Positions 30,190 to 40,292 are shown, counted from the first letter of the stretch. The stretch: 64,000 nucleotides of DNA from Tranzscheliella williamsii (GCA_023212725.1 JALBYF010000015.1:231898-295897); one strand, 5' to 3'. The notes: generated by a model not told the origin, from the sequence alone. A program made the numbers and translations.

Positions 30190-31334
30190 ATGTCTCGTCC
30201 TAGGCCGGCTGCTGGGCCCACGCCCACCACGCCGCTGCGCCGCATCTCGCGCGGCTCGCTCAATGCGCTGTCGCACAGCGCCTCCAAACAGATCGCGGCA
30301 GGCGGTACTCCGCTCTCGTTCCTGACGGGAGCGATGACAGACCTTGCTGAGGAGACCGGATGCCTCCAACTCAACTTGCAGAACGTCGAGGCCGTCCACC
30401 AGAGCTTAGAGAGCTTCAACGAGAACTTTGCCATGTATATCTACGGCCTCAAGATGAACGCCTACTGCGTCGAGTGGCCCGAAATGCCCCTCGACGACAA
30501 TTTCTCCCGCGCCGACAAGAGACTGGGTATGTGCCGACATCCATCTTGACTGTTCTCTGCTGGGGCAGGCAGGACTGACGTAGATTTTCCCCTGTGGCGA
30601 TGATGTTGATGCGCGGGTATAGCACAGCAAGCGGAGCAGTATGCTGCGCAACAACACCTGAACGGGGCGATGGCGGGCGGGGCGGGCAACATGTACGGGG
30701 GGGCCATGGACGACGCATCGATGTACGGCGGTATGGCGGGGCCTGCCTCTGGGGGTGTAAACACGGCAGCCGACCAGACGTATGTCACTGCCGACGACGA
30801 GAGCGTGTATCGGGCGGAGGCAGGGGGATCGGGCGGCGGGGGTGCGTCGCAGCCGCGCGGTGCAGCTGCAGCGGGGGCCGGCAAGCCGGCGCTCAAGTCG
30901 GCGCTCAAGAAGGGCGCCACGGCGACGAGCGGCGCGCCGCCCAGGGTGACACTGGCGCAGAAGAAGAAGCGCGAGGCGTATGCGGACGAGATCCTGCAGA
31001 CACTGCCGCTCGAGTACCGCGGCAACGACGCGCGGCAGACCGCAATCGCGCGCCACGTCTGCACCGCCCTCATCGCCGCCGGCCGCCGCGGCATCCGCAT
31101 CGCCGAGATCACCAAGCCCCCCGACATGTCGCAGGCCAAGATCAACAAGACCCTCATCGCCCTCGTCGCCGCCAAACACGTCACCAAGGCCAGCAACAAC
31201 GTACGTCCCCCCTCCGCGCGCCCCCACTGCCACGCGCGACGCCCACTGACACCGCTTCCGATCTTTTCTCTCCTCCGCGTCCACAGGGCATCGTCTACAG
31301 CTTGGACGCCGGCCGACATCCTACGCTGCCCTAA
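30190..31334 (+). CDS. DAM1: DASH complex subunit DAM1 with winged-helix-like C-terminal extension, 3 exons
   Basis: Exons 30190-30526, 30623-31200 and 31287-31334 (320 residues); introns of 96 bp (GTATGT...TATAG) and 86 bp (GTACGT...CACAG). The Dam1 domain lies at about 20-102: LNALSHSASKQIAAGGTPLS, then LQNVEAVHQSLESFNENFA and MYIYGLKMNAYCVEWPEMP, matching the Dam1 signature. DASH rings couple kinetochores to microtubule ends. After a Gly/Ala/Met-rich linker, residues about 219-316 form a compact helical unit (LAQKKKREAYADEILQTL, HVCTALIAAGRRGIRIAEIT, MSQAKINKTLIALVAAKHV, then a strand-like NNGIVYSLDA) resembling a winged helix; the last strand is completed only by exon 3. Yeast and fission yeast Dam1 lack this as far as I recall. 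Start ATG at 30190 directly precedes the domain. Confidence 0.85.
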
Positions 31335-31486
31335 GGGTGCGCCCGATGATAGGCCTCTGAGGCCGCCGCGATAGGGACGGTTGTGGTCTAGTGTAATTTT
31401 ATATTGTCGTATCTGTAGTAGTACTACCGGCAGTGCAGGGTGGAAACAAGCGCGCGGGCGAGCTAGAGCTTGTCGTCGTGGCGCGC

Positions 31487-31949
31487 CTACTTGTCCTCGC
31501 GGAGGTCTTGGAGGCGCTGGTCGCGGTTGGCGTGTTCGTTGATGGCGGCCTTGGTGTACTTGCCGTCGGGGTCCTCTGCGACGCGCTGCATGGCGTCAAA
31601 GTCGAGCTGGTCGGTCTTGGTCTCGAGGCGGTTCTGGAGGTTGTGGTCGAGCCGGAGTTCCTTGTCGGTGACTAGGTGGCGCACGGCGAAGAAGCCGGCG
31701 AGGCAGACGATGCCGCCTGTGAACATCAGCAGCGGGGTGATCTCGGGCCGGTTCATCACGCTCCGCAGCTGTCCGGGGCGGGTTAGCCTGGGCCGTCTCG
31801 CGCGCGCACAACCCCGCCGCACTGACACTTACATTGCCCGGCTTGGTCTTGCTCTGCACCTCCGCCACCCGCCGCGTCGTCCCAAACGCCCGCCGCGACC
31901 CAACCCCCGCCAGACCCACCGCCCGCCTCGCCGCAAAGAAACTCGGCAT
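31487..31949 (-). CDS. Small mitochondrial MLRQ/B12D-like membrane protein, 2 exons
   Basis: Exons 31949-31833 and 31768-31487 encode 132 residues; the 64 bp intron has GTAAGT and CAG ends. The N-terminus (MPSFFAARRAVGLAGVGSRR) is basic and hydroxylated, as in mitochondrial presequences. The core NRPEITPLLMFTGGIVCLAG has one transmembrane helix followed by TDKELRLDHN. This is the layout of the B12D/MLRQ (NDUFA4-like) family, in which a P-x-x-P-L motif precedes the helix; members belong to respiratory complexes I or IV. The C-terminal tail is long, charged and helical (LQNRLETKTDQLDFDAMQRV). The family call rests on recalled pattern and is moderate. It converges with DAM1, 152 bp away. Confidence 0.65.
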
Positions 31950-32197
31950 CGCAAATCACAACAGCGTCGTTTCGAGAGGTGGCAGAGTGCGTATACGGTG
32001 CAGCGTGTGCCAACGTGTGATGGCCGAAAAGCAACCTTGCCGCCAGCCGCACCCTAACCTGCTTCGCGGCATGCATCGCTGCCGGCTGGCTCTATCTGGA
32101 TGGCAATGGCAATGACTTCATTGAGCAGATAACCCGGCGTTTATCAGTCATGCTTTCCTCGGTCACGAGGCGCGATGCGCAAGCGTCACAGTACGGA

Positions 32198-32260
32198 AGC
32201 TGTTAGAGCGTTTTTGCATACATTGATCTAACATCAAATATCTTTTTCGCTCTAACATGC
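32198..32260. promoter_or_regulatory. Cluster of three TCTAACA motifs
   Basis: TGTTAGAGCG at 32201-32210, TTGATCTAACAT at 32223-32234, CGCTCTAACAT at 32249-32259. The spacing is about 25 bp. Densest occurrence of the recurrent motif in the window. Confidence 0.5.
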
Positions 32261-32300
32261 TCGCAATAGGGTCTCAGGGTTCACCTCCTTCGACCTGCAG

Positions 32301-32353
32301 CTTTCTTCCTTCCTGATGCTCTTTCTTCCTTCCTTCTTGATGCTCTTTCTTCC
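32301..32353. repeat. Imperfect tandem repeat in a CT-rich leader
   Basis: The unit CTTTCTTCCTTCC(N)TGATGCT occurs twice and begins a third time (CTTTCTTCCCC). Pyrimidine-rich 5' leader of the methyltransferase gene. Confidence 0.7.
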
Positions 32354-32480
32354 CCTCTTGTTCCCTTACGGTATCCTTGTTGCTGCTCGACCTCGGCCTT
32401 GTTGCTCTCTTCACGACTGCACACAGACACCAGCAGGATTACCTGTACAGACGGACGCCTTACACTCGGAAAGGCGCGGC

Positions 32481-33446
32481 ATGTCAGCGGCGGTCGAGAG
32501 AGGTCTGGGCGCGGGGCGCTCGAGCTCCCTTACGACGGGCGGTGTGGCGGGCGGCGCGGACGATGCGATACGGCGAGAGCTGGAGGACGCAGAGGCGCTC
32601 GACCTTGTCGACCCGCTGCGCCACTTTCTTGCGTCGGGGAACGATGATGAGGCAGCCTATGCCGGCGGGGTGCGTTCGGCGGCTGCGGCTGCGGACGGCG
32701 AGTTGGCGGTGCGGGGCGCGACGGCGAGCGAGTACTCGGTGGTGCCGGAGCAGCGGGAGAGCATTATTGGGCGGCGGACTACGATACGCTACTTTGCGGA
32801 CGCGGGGCGGAGCGCAGAGCAGTACGACGCGGGGGGTGGCGCGGTGGAGGGGGAAGCGGGGCGCGACTACTGGGACATTCAGCTGTGGCTCGACCAGAGC
32901 GAGGGATGTGGGGGGGCGGTGTGGCCGGCAGCGGAGGTGCTGGGGCAGTACATTGCGTCGGTGCACGCGCGCGGCGGGCTCGACTGGGCGGGCAAGGTGG
33001 TGCTCGAGCTCGGCGCCGGCACGGGGCTCGTCGGCTTGCTCGTCGCCGCACTCGGCGCCGCCGTCTGCCTCACCGACCAGGCCGCCATGCTCCCGCTCCT
33101 GCGCGCCAACCTCGCGCTCAACCCGCACATCCACTCCTGCTCCATCGCCCAGCTCGACTGGGGCCTCCCCACCCCCCCCGCCCTCCCCACCCCCGACATC
33201 CTCCTCCTCGCCGACTGCGTCTACCTCGAGGCCGCCTTCCAGCCGCTGGTAGACTCGCTCACCGCGCTCGCCACCAAAGACACCCTGATCCTCTTCTGCT
33301 ACCAGAAGCGCAGAAAGGCCGACAAACGCTTCTTCGCGCTCCTCAAACGCGCATTCACCTGGACCGACGTCGACGACGACCACCCGGCGCGCACCCACGC
33401 CTACCGCCGCCAGGGCACCCACCTCCTCCGGCTCTACAAAAGATAG
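32481..33446 (+). CDS. Methyltransferase family 16 protein-lysine methyltransferase (EFM6/METTL21-like)
   Basis: A 321-residue single-exon protein starting at ATG 32481 (MSAAVERGL). A class I SAM-binding fold is clear: the pre-motif AVWPAAEVLGQYI, motif I VVLELGAGTGLVGLLVAALG, acidic loop LTDQAAMLPLL with RANLALN, and the post-motif DILLLADCVYLEAAFQPLVD. The C-terminal YQKRRKADKRFFALLKRAF resembles yeast Efm6, which methylates translation elongation factor eEF1A; the family otherwise includes METTL21/VCPKMT-type lysine methyltransferases. The N-terminal ~140 residues are Ala/Gly-rich with RRTTIRYFADAGRS. Substrate assignment is by resemblance only. It converges on the Rab gene (134 bp gap). 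Confidence 0.75.
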   Translation: MSAAVERGLGAGRSSSLTTGGVAGGADDAIRRELEDAEALDLVDPLRHFLASGNDDEAAYAGGVRSAAAAADGELAVRGATASEYSVVPEQRESIIGRRTTIRYFADAGRSAEQYDAGGGAVEGEAGRDYWDIQLWLDQSEGCGGAVWPAAEVLGQYIASVHARGGLDWAGKVVLELGAGTGLVGLLVAALGAAVCLTDQAAMLPLLRANLALNPHIHSCSIAQLDWGLPTPPALPTPDILLLADCVYLEAAFQPLVDSLTALATKDTLILFCYQKRRKADKRFFALLKRAFTWTDVDDDHPARTHAYRRQGTHLLRLYKR

Positions 33447-33579
33447 CCCCACATCAGCCCCCCACACACTCGCAAGCTAGACTACCCGCACAGCCATCAT
33501 GCTCGCGTGCTGCAGGCGAACCAGACGGAAGAGAGCCACAGGAACGCGAAATGGCGAATGCAGCGGCGGGGTATGTGGG

Positions 33580-34422
33580 CTAGGCGATGACACAGCAGGG
33601 GCGGGGCGCGGGGGCGGGGTTGAGGTCGAGGGTGTGCGCGCGGGAGCGGGAGCGGTTGGTGTCGTCGGGGGCGGCGTTGCGCTCGGCCGCGGCGAACTTG
33701 GAGTGGATGTCCTTGGCGGCCTGTGCAAACGCCTCTTGCACGTTCTGTCAATGGCGGGACACGGGGATTTGTTAGCGTGCGGCGGTGCAGGCGAGGGCGG
33801 GGGCGGGACTTACATGGCCGCTCTTGGCGCTGGTCTCGAGGAAGAAGAGGCCTTCCTGGGCGGCGAACTGCTGGGCCTCTTCGTAGGAGACTTCGCGTTT
33901 CTTGGCGCGGCTGCGGCGCGGCGTGCGGGCGGGGTCGGTGGGTAAAGGCGCGTCGGTGGCGGGGTCGTTGTCGGCGACAAGGTCGTACATGTTGCCGACG
34001 AGGACGATGGCGACCTTGTCCTCTGCGTTGGCGCGGACGTCGTCGAGCCAGCTCTTGGCATGCAGGAACGAGGCGCGGTGGGTGATGTCGTAGACGAGGA
34101 GCGCCCCGGCGGCGCCGCGGTAGTAGGAGCGCGTGATGCTGCGGAACGACTCGGCGCCCGCCGTGTCCCACACCTGCACCTTGACCGTCTCGTCGTTGTC
34201 CAGCCGGATCAGATGCGAGCCGAACTCGACCCCGATCGTCGGGTCCGCATCCGCCAGAAACCGGTCGTCGGTCAGCCGCACCAGCAGCGACGACTTGCCC
34301 ACGGACGAGTCGCCGATCAGGATAAACTTGAGGATGTAGTCCCATCCGCTCCCTGGCGGCGCCGTGCTGGCGCCGCCACCCGCCCCCCCGTGCGTCCCCG
34401 ACGGGATCCGGATCGGCGCCAT
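33580..34422 (-). CDS. Atypical Rab-family GTPase (Rab2/4/14-like), 2 exons
   Basis: Exons 34422-33814 and 33744-33580 (257 residues); 69 bp intron, GTAAGT...ACAG. The Rab fold is clear: P-loop GDSSVGKS (37-44), switch I TIGVEFG, SITRSYYRGAAGALLVYDIT, and ETSAKSGH joined by splicing to NVQEAFAQAAKDIHSK. It is closest in pattern to Rab2/Rab4/Rab14. Oddities: the switch II Gln is replaced (WDTAGAESF, A90), the usual Asn-Lys-x-Asp guanine-binding motif reads NMYD (144-147), and about 26 Pro/Asp/Arg-rich residues are inserted after it (149-175). The C-terminus ends PCCVIA, a prenylatable dicysteine/CAAX-like end. Such changes predict slow GTP hydrolysis and possibly altered nucleotide specificity, an inference. 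The N-terminus has a Gly/Ser-rich extension of about 25 residues. Confidence 0.88.
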
Positions 34423-35034
34423 CCACGCAGCTCCCTACTCGCCCGTACCCGCTCCTACTCGGCGCGCGGCCAACAGCAGCACCCCCCCTTGACTGCGCAG
34501 CGGCGCAACGGCAACTTGCCCAGCGCGATAGACACGCTGCAACGGCGGATCAACAACAGAACGAAGCGAAACGATACGATACGCGCAGCCGGCGAATGCC
34601 TAGGCGGTGGCAAACTGACGATGAGTGGCGGTGGTGGCAGTGGTGGCGATGGTGGCAATGATGGAGGCGGGAGCGAGAGATAGATGCCAGTGGCAGGACG
34701 GCACTGCACCCTGGCGGGAGGCGTTTGACATGAAATAGAATGCATTTCCAGCCGGCATCTGCGCGACCCGCATGGCGACAAACACGCTCGCCTGCGTCGA
34801 TATGACATGCCCTGCGCGACAGCCCCCGCCGCACCGGCTCATCACTGCGCTCGATTCCCGGCGGCACCACGCTTCAGTGCCGTGTTGGCTTGGCAAGGGT
34901 GCACGCTTCAGATGTGGCCGAGCGCGGCGGTCTGGATGCGGACAGGCAGGGCAGGCGCTGCGCCGCCGTGGTATCAACTACATCGAGGGGGTGGGAAAAC
35001 GGCACGTGGAGGGGAGATAGGGGAGCAGGGGGGG
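34423..35034. other. Intergenic region Rab / ADA2 3' end
   Basis: Upstream region of the Rab gene and 3' region of ADA2. Contains a short GGTGGC/GGTGGT simple repeat at about 34627-34672. No gene seen; the long plus-strand frame starting at 34807 is antisense to ADA2. Confidence 0.55.
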
Positions 35035-37440
35035 CTAGACGGCCGCGGTGGGGCGGTACTTGTCTGCCTTTCTGGGGCTCTGCGAGCCGGCGCGGCCCGA
35101 GTTCATGGTAGTGTGGGGGAGCATGGGCGTTGCGCGGCCGGGGTAGGGGACGCTGGCGTGGCGCTGGGGCTGTGTGGAGGCGGGATCGACGGTGCGGGCG
35201 GTGTCGTCCAGCGCGCCGTTGGACGGCTTAACCAGGCCAAAGAGGCCGGTGCGCGTGGTGCTGGCGGTGCCGGCGTCGGCGTTGTCTGCGCCCGGCGTGC
35301 CAGTGACGCCGTTGGTCTGGCTGCCGCCCCCCGACGGTGCGGGCGCAAACGAGTAGCTGGCGGTGAGCGCCATGCTGCTGCTAAGCCAGTCCGGCTTCTT
35401 GCCATGCTTCTCCTTGCTGCCGGGTGGCGAGCCGGCGCCGCCGGTCCAGCCCGCCTCGCGCGCGGCATCAAAGTAGCCCATCTCGTTGAAAAAGTCCCAG
35501 ACCTTGCCGAGCTTGTTGACGTCGATCTTGACCAGCGCGCGGCACTCGCGGCGCGAGAGCTTGCCGCCGCGCGCTACAAACGTCGAGATGAGCGTCGACT
35601 TGATCAGCAGGAACGGCTGCGGCAGGATTCGCAGTGCCGAGCAGAGCTGCACCTCGGCAGGCGTCAGCAGATGCAGCGACGGCGCCTTGGCCAGGTTGAG
35701 CGGCTGGGGCGGCTTCCGTGGTGTCTTGGGCTCATCGCCCGCTGCGCCGCTCCGCTTTGCCTTGGCCTCCTTGTCCTTCTCCCTCTCCTTGTCCGACTTG
35801 TCCTTCTTGTTCTCCTTGGCCGTGCCGTTGACTCCGCCGAGCGCTTCCTCCATGGGCGTCGGTGTGCTGGTCTCTCGCTGCCTCGCTCGGGCCGTTACGT
35901 CGATGCGCGGCCGGCCTGCCAGCGACGCAGAAACCGGCGTCGACGCAGCACCGGACGCCGGGAATGCCGCCAGACCGCCCGCCGCCGCTTCGGCGGTCCG
36001 TCTCGCCCGTTCGGCCTTCTCCTTTTCGTAGAGACTGGCATCGTCGAGCGAGAGGATGCCCATCCGGCGGTAGTGCTGCAGCTGCGCCGCCGCCTTGCGC
36101 AAGGCCTCTTCGTAGCAGAGCCCGTTGAGGAAATCCTCGTAGTCGAGCGCCGTCTGCATCTGTGCAAAGTGCTTGGTCCTCGACACCAGCTCGCGCTCTT
36201 CTTTGGGCCGTCTCCGTTCGGCCGCCAGATTGCGTCGGTAATCGACCAAGTTCCGCTCAAAGAGGAAATGCTTGCGCCGCAATCGTCGATCGAGCCGCTC
36301 GTTGTACATGTCAATCACCGTCAGCTTCAGATTGAGGTCGGTCGGATCCTCGTCCCAGTCGAACGGCTTGTCGTCCGACTCGGCCTCTTTGTCCTTGTCT
36401 TTCGCCTCCTGCTGCTGTTGTTGCTGCTGCTGCTGTTGTTGTTGTTGTTGCTGGTGCGAAGTGTCTTCGTCTTCGTCGTCCTCGTTTGCCTCTTTTTCTG
36501 TCTCGGCGTTCTGCATGGCTTTTTTGCTGGTAGGACCGCCTCGGCCACTGGCCTCCATGCGTACATGGCCTTGTGTCGCCTTGCTGCCGAGTGCTTCCCA
36601 TTCGGACGGCATGTTGGCGCCGCCAAAGTCGTAGACGCGGCCGAACTCCAGATCCTTGATCAGGTGTTCCGCATCCTGCTCGTACTCGGACTCGAACTCG
36701 AGACGGCCGGGCATGAAGCCGGCGATCTCGCTGTGGTTCGAAGGCGCGCTGACGAGCGGTTTGACCGATTTGGGCGGCGAATAGGAGGCCTGTGACTCGC
36801 GCAACGTCTCGACGCGGCGGCGCTTGCGGAGCTGGAACTCTTCTAAGGATAGCGACGGCTGGAAGGACATGGACGGACCCACGACGGGCGGCTCCTGGGT
36901 GGTCAGCTTGCAGGCGACGCGGCTGCCGGTCGCGTCGTCGTCGACCAAGGGGTCAAAGGCGGGTACGGCGACACGTTGATACTGCTCGAGAGCGTCTCGT
37001 GCCCTCTGCTCGCCGGTCTCGGTGCCATCGCGGCCTTCGACGTAGACCTTGAGGTAGTGGTCCTGCACCTCTTCCTTGGTGCGGTTGCCGATGTGGTCGG
37101 CAATGTCGGCCCAGTTGCCTAGGCCGTAGGTCTGGCAACCGTCAATGAGGAGAAGCTCCTCGTCTGCTCCCCAGTCGTCGCAGAAGATGGGATACGAGTG
37201 CTGTTCGACCACGCGGTAGTCATGCCACGCCTTGTGCTTGCCCGGCTGAGCACCGGAACAGAAGCACGAGGCGCATAGGTCGAAGTCGGGACAGCTGGCC
37301 GCACAGCGTATACGGACGGTGAGGGTAATGTCGGCACCACACGCGTCGCAATGGTATCGTACGCCAGGCTCAGCAGCGGCGGTGGTGGAGCCATCGTCGG
37401 TCTTGGGAGCCGGCTTGTTCTTGCGATGGCTTACGGTCAT
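35035..37440 (-). CDS. ADA2: SAGA/ADA transcriptional adaptor ADA2
   Basis: An 801-residue, single-exon protein. The N-terminal ZZ zinc finger (about 28-75) has the Cys pairs YHCDACGADI, CAASCPDFDLCASCF and the terminal His pair KAWHDYRVV. A SANT domain follows (about 85-140: WGADEELLLIDGCQTYGLGNW, ADHIGNRTKEEVQDHYL). The central coiled region includes DYEDFLNGLCYEEALRKAA. A SWIRM domain is near 583-680 (LHLLTPAEVQLCSALRILP ... RECRALVKIDVNKLGKVWDF). Ada2 anchors Gcn5 in SAGA and stimulates histone acetylation. Unusual are a 15-residue polyglutamine run and an extra ~115-residue Ser/Gly/Thr-rich tail after SWIRM, where yeast Ada2 ends soon after the domain. ATG at 37440. The upstream 1.1 kb is shared with RRP3. 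Confidence 0.95.
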   Translation of the reverse strand: MTVSHRKNKPAPKTDDGSTTAAAEPGVRYHCDACGADITLTVRIRCAASCPDFDLCASCFCSGAQPGKHKAWHDYRVVEQHSYPIFCDDWGADEELLLIDGCQTYGLGNWADIADHIGNRTKEEVQDHYLKVYVEGRDGTETGEQRARDALEQYQRVAVPAFDPLVDDDATGSRVACKLTTQEPPVVGPSMSFQPSLSLEEFQLRKRRRVETLRESQASYSPPKSVKPLVSAPSNHSEIAGFMPGRLEFESEYEQDAEHLIKDLEFGRVYDFGGANMPSEWEALGSKATQGHVRMEASGRGGPTSKKAMQNAETEKEANEDDEDEDTSHQQQQQQQQQQQQQQQEAKDKDKEAESDDKPFDWDEDPTDLNLKLTVIDMYNERLDRRLRRKHFLFERNLVDYRRNLAAERRRPKEERELVSRTKHFAQMQTALDYEDFLNGLCYEEALRKAAAQLQHYRRMGILSLDDASLYEKEKAERARRTAEAAAGGLAAFPASGAASTPVSASLAGRPRIDVTARARQRETSTPTPMEEALGGVNGTAKENKKDKSDKEREKDKEAKAKRSGAAGDEPKTPRKPPQPLNLAKAPSLHLLTPAEVQLCSALRILPQPFLLIKSTLISTFVARGGKLSRRECRALVKIDVNKLGKVWDFFNEMGYFDAAREAGWTGGAGSPPGSKEKHGKKPDWLSSSMALTASYSFAPAPSGGGSQTNGVTGTPGADNADAGTASTTRTGLFGLVKPSNGALDDTARTVDPASTQPQRHASVPYPGRATPMLPHTTMNSGRAGSQSPRKADKYRPTAAV
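36409..36453 (-). repeat. CAG/CAA repeat encoding 15 glutamines in ADA2
   Basis: Fifteen consecutive CAG or CAA codons between the SANT domain and the central region. Interruption by CAA codons suggests the tract is selected or old rather than a recent slip. Confidence 0.9.
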
Positions 37441-38540
37441 CGCGCCGCGGCAGCAGCCACCAACACGTAGCTAGGACGTGCGTTGACGCGAATGCCCAAA
37501 CACTGTTGGCCTACGCTTTGCGGTGTCCGGCAGCGACGAGACACTTTAGCTAAGAAAGCGCATGAACGGCCGGGCTCGATGGCAGTGATGCGCTGTCGCG
37601 GTCGCCCTATGTCTGCGCAAGACACGTGCAGAGCGACACTGGCTACAGAGCCGCGACGAGGGCGTACAGGCGCGAACAGCAGCTATAACAGCGCCGAAGA
37701 CCGAGCAGAGGCCTGGATCAGGAGGGCGATGTTGATTTCGGTAAACTCGGACGGCAGGTGACCGTGACCGCGACCGCGGAACGAGGCGCGCTATCTATGG
37801 CCTACAGTATGCTCGTTGCGACTCTCGGCCGGAAGAGGGTGTGTGACGCGCTGTGGCTAGTGCTGCAGCTTAGCCGTACCGAATGCGGATACGGGTTGAT
37901 ACGCCGATGTAGCGGTGAGTTGGGCGCAGACAAGGATGGCGTGAAGGGAAATGTGGGGCGACCGGGACTGGACGATAGGATTGCAGCGCGATAGAGAGCG
38001 TTGCGATGATGTGTTGCGCGACCAAAGAGAAAAGCGATTCAAAAGGAGACGCGCGCGACACCGTCAACAAAGTGGCGGAGCAAGGTTCGTTCCGTAGGCG
38101 CAGATGGCGAAAGGATGGGCGGTGGACCAAGCTTGGACAAGATCGTGCAGCCGTGGGGTAGACGCACGATGGGGCAGGACAGTGGTGTTGACAGCGCCAA
38201 TCAAGGTCGGCAGAGGAGTGAGGCGAAGCGAGCCGATCAGGATCGAGATGAGATGGGAGATGAGATGTGGTGAACTGAGCCAAAGTCGAACTCGAGCGAG
38301 AATCTGACAAACAGAAGCGTTCCTTGGTATCGTCGTGCAACTCTCGGACGGGTGAGAAAAGCCGAGGTTCGTTTCGTGGAATTCGGAAGTCGAGAGAGCG
38401 CATCCCCGTCCGAAATTTTGGCCGGCGAGAAGAAGCTGAGCAGCAAGAAAAACGGCGAGGCGTTGTGGAGCCAAGCAAGACCAACGGCCAGCTTACCACC
38501 TCTTTCCTACCAATATTCTACTCTTGCCCTCCTCATTACA
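37441..38540. other. Divergent promoter region ADA2 / RRP3
   Basis: No supported gene. The RRP3 reading frame is open upstream to a GTG at 38352, but the stretch lacks an ATG until 38541, so it is treated as 5' leader. No clear copy of the shared CGMTCTAACA motif was seen here. Confidence 0.55.
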
Positions 38541-40292
38541 ATGCCCAAGCGCCAACTCTTGTCCAAGAGCGCAGAGGTAGCGGTACCCAAGCGAACCCTG
38601 TCACCAAAAAAGTCGGCTCCTGTCCCCTCGCCGTCCCCTGATCCGGACACCGACAGCGCTGCTGACGAGGATGCTGATGAGGATGACGACGAGGTTGACG
38701 AGGAAGACGTCGACGAGAACGACGAAGGCGACAGCGACGACCATGTGGCTGACATAGTAGGCGATGATAGTGACGACGACGGAAGCGATGTCGAGGAGAG
38801 CGGAGAAGAGAAGAAGGAGACGTCGCCGTCGCGCGCTGGTTCCGAGAGCAAACTCGATGGCGAAGGGAGCGCGCCTCTGGACGTTACGGAAGGCGACGAG
38901 AAGAAGGGAGCGACGGTGGCCAAAGATGGGAAGAAGGTGACGTTTGCCGACTTGGGCGTGCTGCCGCAGATTGTAGAGGCGTGTACGAGCATGGGATTTG
39001 AGCATCCGACGCCGATCCAGGTCAAGGCGATACCGGAAGCGCTCCAGTCGCGCGACGTGATTGGACTGGCGCAGACGGGGTCCGGCAAGACGGCCGCGTT
39101 CACCATTCCGATTCTGCAGGCGCTGTGGGATCATCCGCAGCCGTTCTTTGCCTGTGTCCTGGCGCCGACGCGTGAGCTGGCCTACCAGATCTCGCAGCAG
39201 GTCGAGGCACTCGGCTCGACGCTCGGCGTCCGCTCCGCCACCATCGTCGGCGGCATGGACATGATGTCGCAGTCCATTGCGCTCTCCAAGCGACCGCACG
39301 TCATTGTCGCCACGCCCGGCCGTCTGCAGGATCATTTGGAAAACACCAAGGGCTTCAGCCTGCGCGGCCTCCAGTACCTCGTTATGGACGAGGCCGACCG
39401 GCTGCTCGACATGGACTTTGGCCCGATTATCGACAAGCTGCTCCAGTCGATCCCGCGCGAGCGCAGGACAATGCTCTTCAGCGCCACCATGACCACCAAG
39501 GTGGCCAAACTGCAACGCGCCTCGCTCAAGAATCCGGTCCGCGTCGAGGTGGATACCAAATACTCGACCGTCTCGACGCTCAAGCAGCACTACCTGTTTA
39601 TGCCGTTCGCGCACAAGGACACCTATTTGGTCCATCTGGCTAATGAGCAGGCGGGCCACTCGATCATTGTCTTTACGCGCACCGTCCACGACGCGCAGCG
39701 CATCTCGATCCTGCTGCGGCTGCTTGGCTTTCCGGCGATTCCGCTGCACGGGCAGTTGACGCAGCAGGCGCGGCTCGGTGCGCTCTCCAAGTTCCGCACC
39801 GGTGGGCGATCGATCCTGGTGGCGACCGACGTGGCGTCGCGCGGGCTGGACATTCCGGCGGTGGATCTGGTGGTCAACTACGACATTCCGACCAACTCGA
39901 AGGATTACATTCACCGAGTTGGGCGGACGGCGCGAGCGGGGCGGACGGGGCGGTCGGTGACGCTGGTGACGCAGTACGATGTCGAGCTGCTGCAACGGAT
40001 CGAGGCGGTGATTGCGCTCAAGATGACCGAGTTTCCCGGCGGCCATGACAAGGAGGCGGTGATGCTGCTCAGCGAGCGTGTCGCCGAAGCACAGCGCGCC
40101 GCCATCCGCGAGCTCAAGGACAACGGCACCGGCACCGCAGGCGGCGCTGGCAAGCGCAAGCGCAAGCTCGACGGCCGCCACACAGACGACATGGACCGCG
40201 ACGACGACCAAGTCCATCCCGGCCTCCCCGTCAGCGGCCACCGCGCCCCCCGCCCCCCGCACCACGCCAAACCCAAACGCGGCCGTCGCTGA
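38541..40292 (+). CDS. RRP3: DEAD-box RNA helicase RRP3 (DDX47-like)
   Basis: A 583-residue single-exon protein beginning MPKRQLLSK. The N-terminal ~115 residues are highly acidic (runs of Asp/Glu). The helicase core has every motif: Q motif [20 protein letters not shown] with PTPIQ, motif I AQTGSGKT, Ia APTRELA, Ib [37 protein letters not shown] and [13 protein letters not shown]. The sequence around [15 protein letters not shown] and [16 protein letters not shown] is characteristic of Rrp3/DDX47, needed for 18S rRNA maturation in the nucleolus. The C-terminus is basic with [10 protein letters not shown]. Distinguishing it from Dbp8 or Drs1 relies on these segments and overall size. Confidence 0.92.
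   Translation: MPKRQLLSKSAEVAVPKRTLSPKKSAPVPSPSPDPDTDSAADEDADEDDDEVDEEDVDENDEGDSDDHVADIVGDDSDDDGSDVEESGEEKKETSPSRAGSESKLDGEGSAPLDVTEGDEKKGATVAKDGKKVTFADLGVLPQIVEACTSMGFEHPTPIQVKAIPEALQSRDVIGLAQTGSGKTAAFTIPILQALWDHPQPFFACVLAPTRELAYQISQQVEALGSTLGVRSATIVGGMDMMSQSIALSKRPHVIVATPGRLQDHLENTKGFSLRGLQYLVMDEADRLLDMDFGPIIDKLLQSIPRERRTMLFSATMTTKVAKLQRASLKNPVRVEVDTKYSTVSTLKQHYLFMPFAHKDTYLVHLANEQAGHSIIVFTRTVHDAQRISILLRLLGFPAIPLHGQLTQQARLGALSKFRTGGRSILVATDVASRGLDIPAVDLVVNYDIPTNSKDYIHRVGRTARAGRTGRSVTLVTQYDVELLQRIEAVIALKMTEFPGGHDKEAVMLLSERVAEAQRAAIRELKDNGTGTAGGAGKRKRKLDGRHTDDMDRDDDQVHPGLPVSGHRAPRPPHHAKPKRGRR

Larger units (their letters stand above)
31950..32480. other. Divergent promoter region MLRQ-like / EFM6-type
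   Basis: Carries three TCTAACA motif copies (32201-32207, 32227-32233 and 32251-32257) within 57 bp and then a CT-rich leader with an imperfect tandem repeat. An ATG at 32316 would extend the methyltransferase by 55 residues, but that stretch looks like a translated pyrimidine-rich leader. Confidence 0.6.

Noticed and set aside
32316..32480. N-terminal extension of the methyltransferase (MLFLPSFLMLFLPLLF)
   Set aside because: It translates a CT-rich tandem repeat typical of 5' leaders; the family starts near the later ATG at 32481.
34807..36795. 662-residue plus-strand open frame
   Set aside because: It is antisense to ADA2, whose ZZ, SANT and SWIRM domains are unambiguous; the frame is an effect of GC-rich codons.
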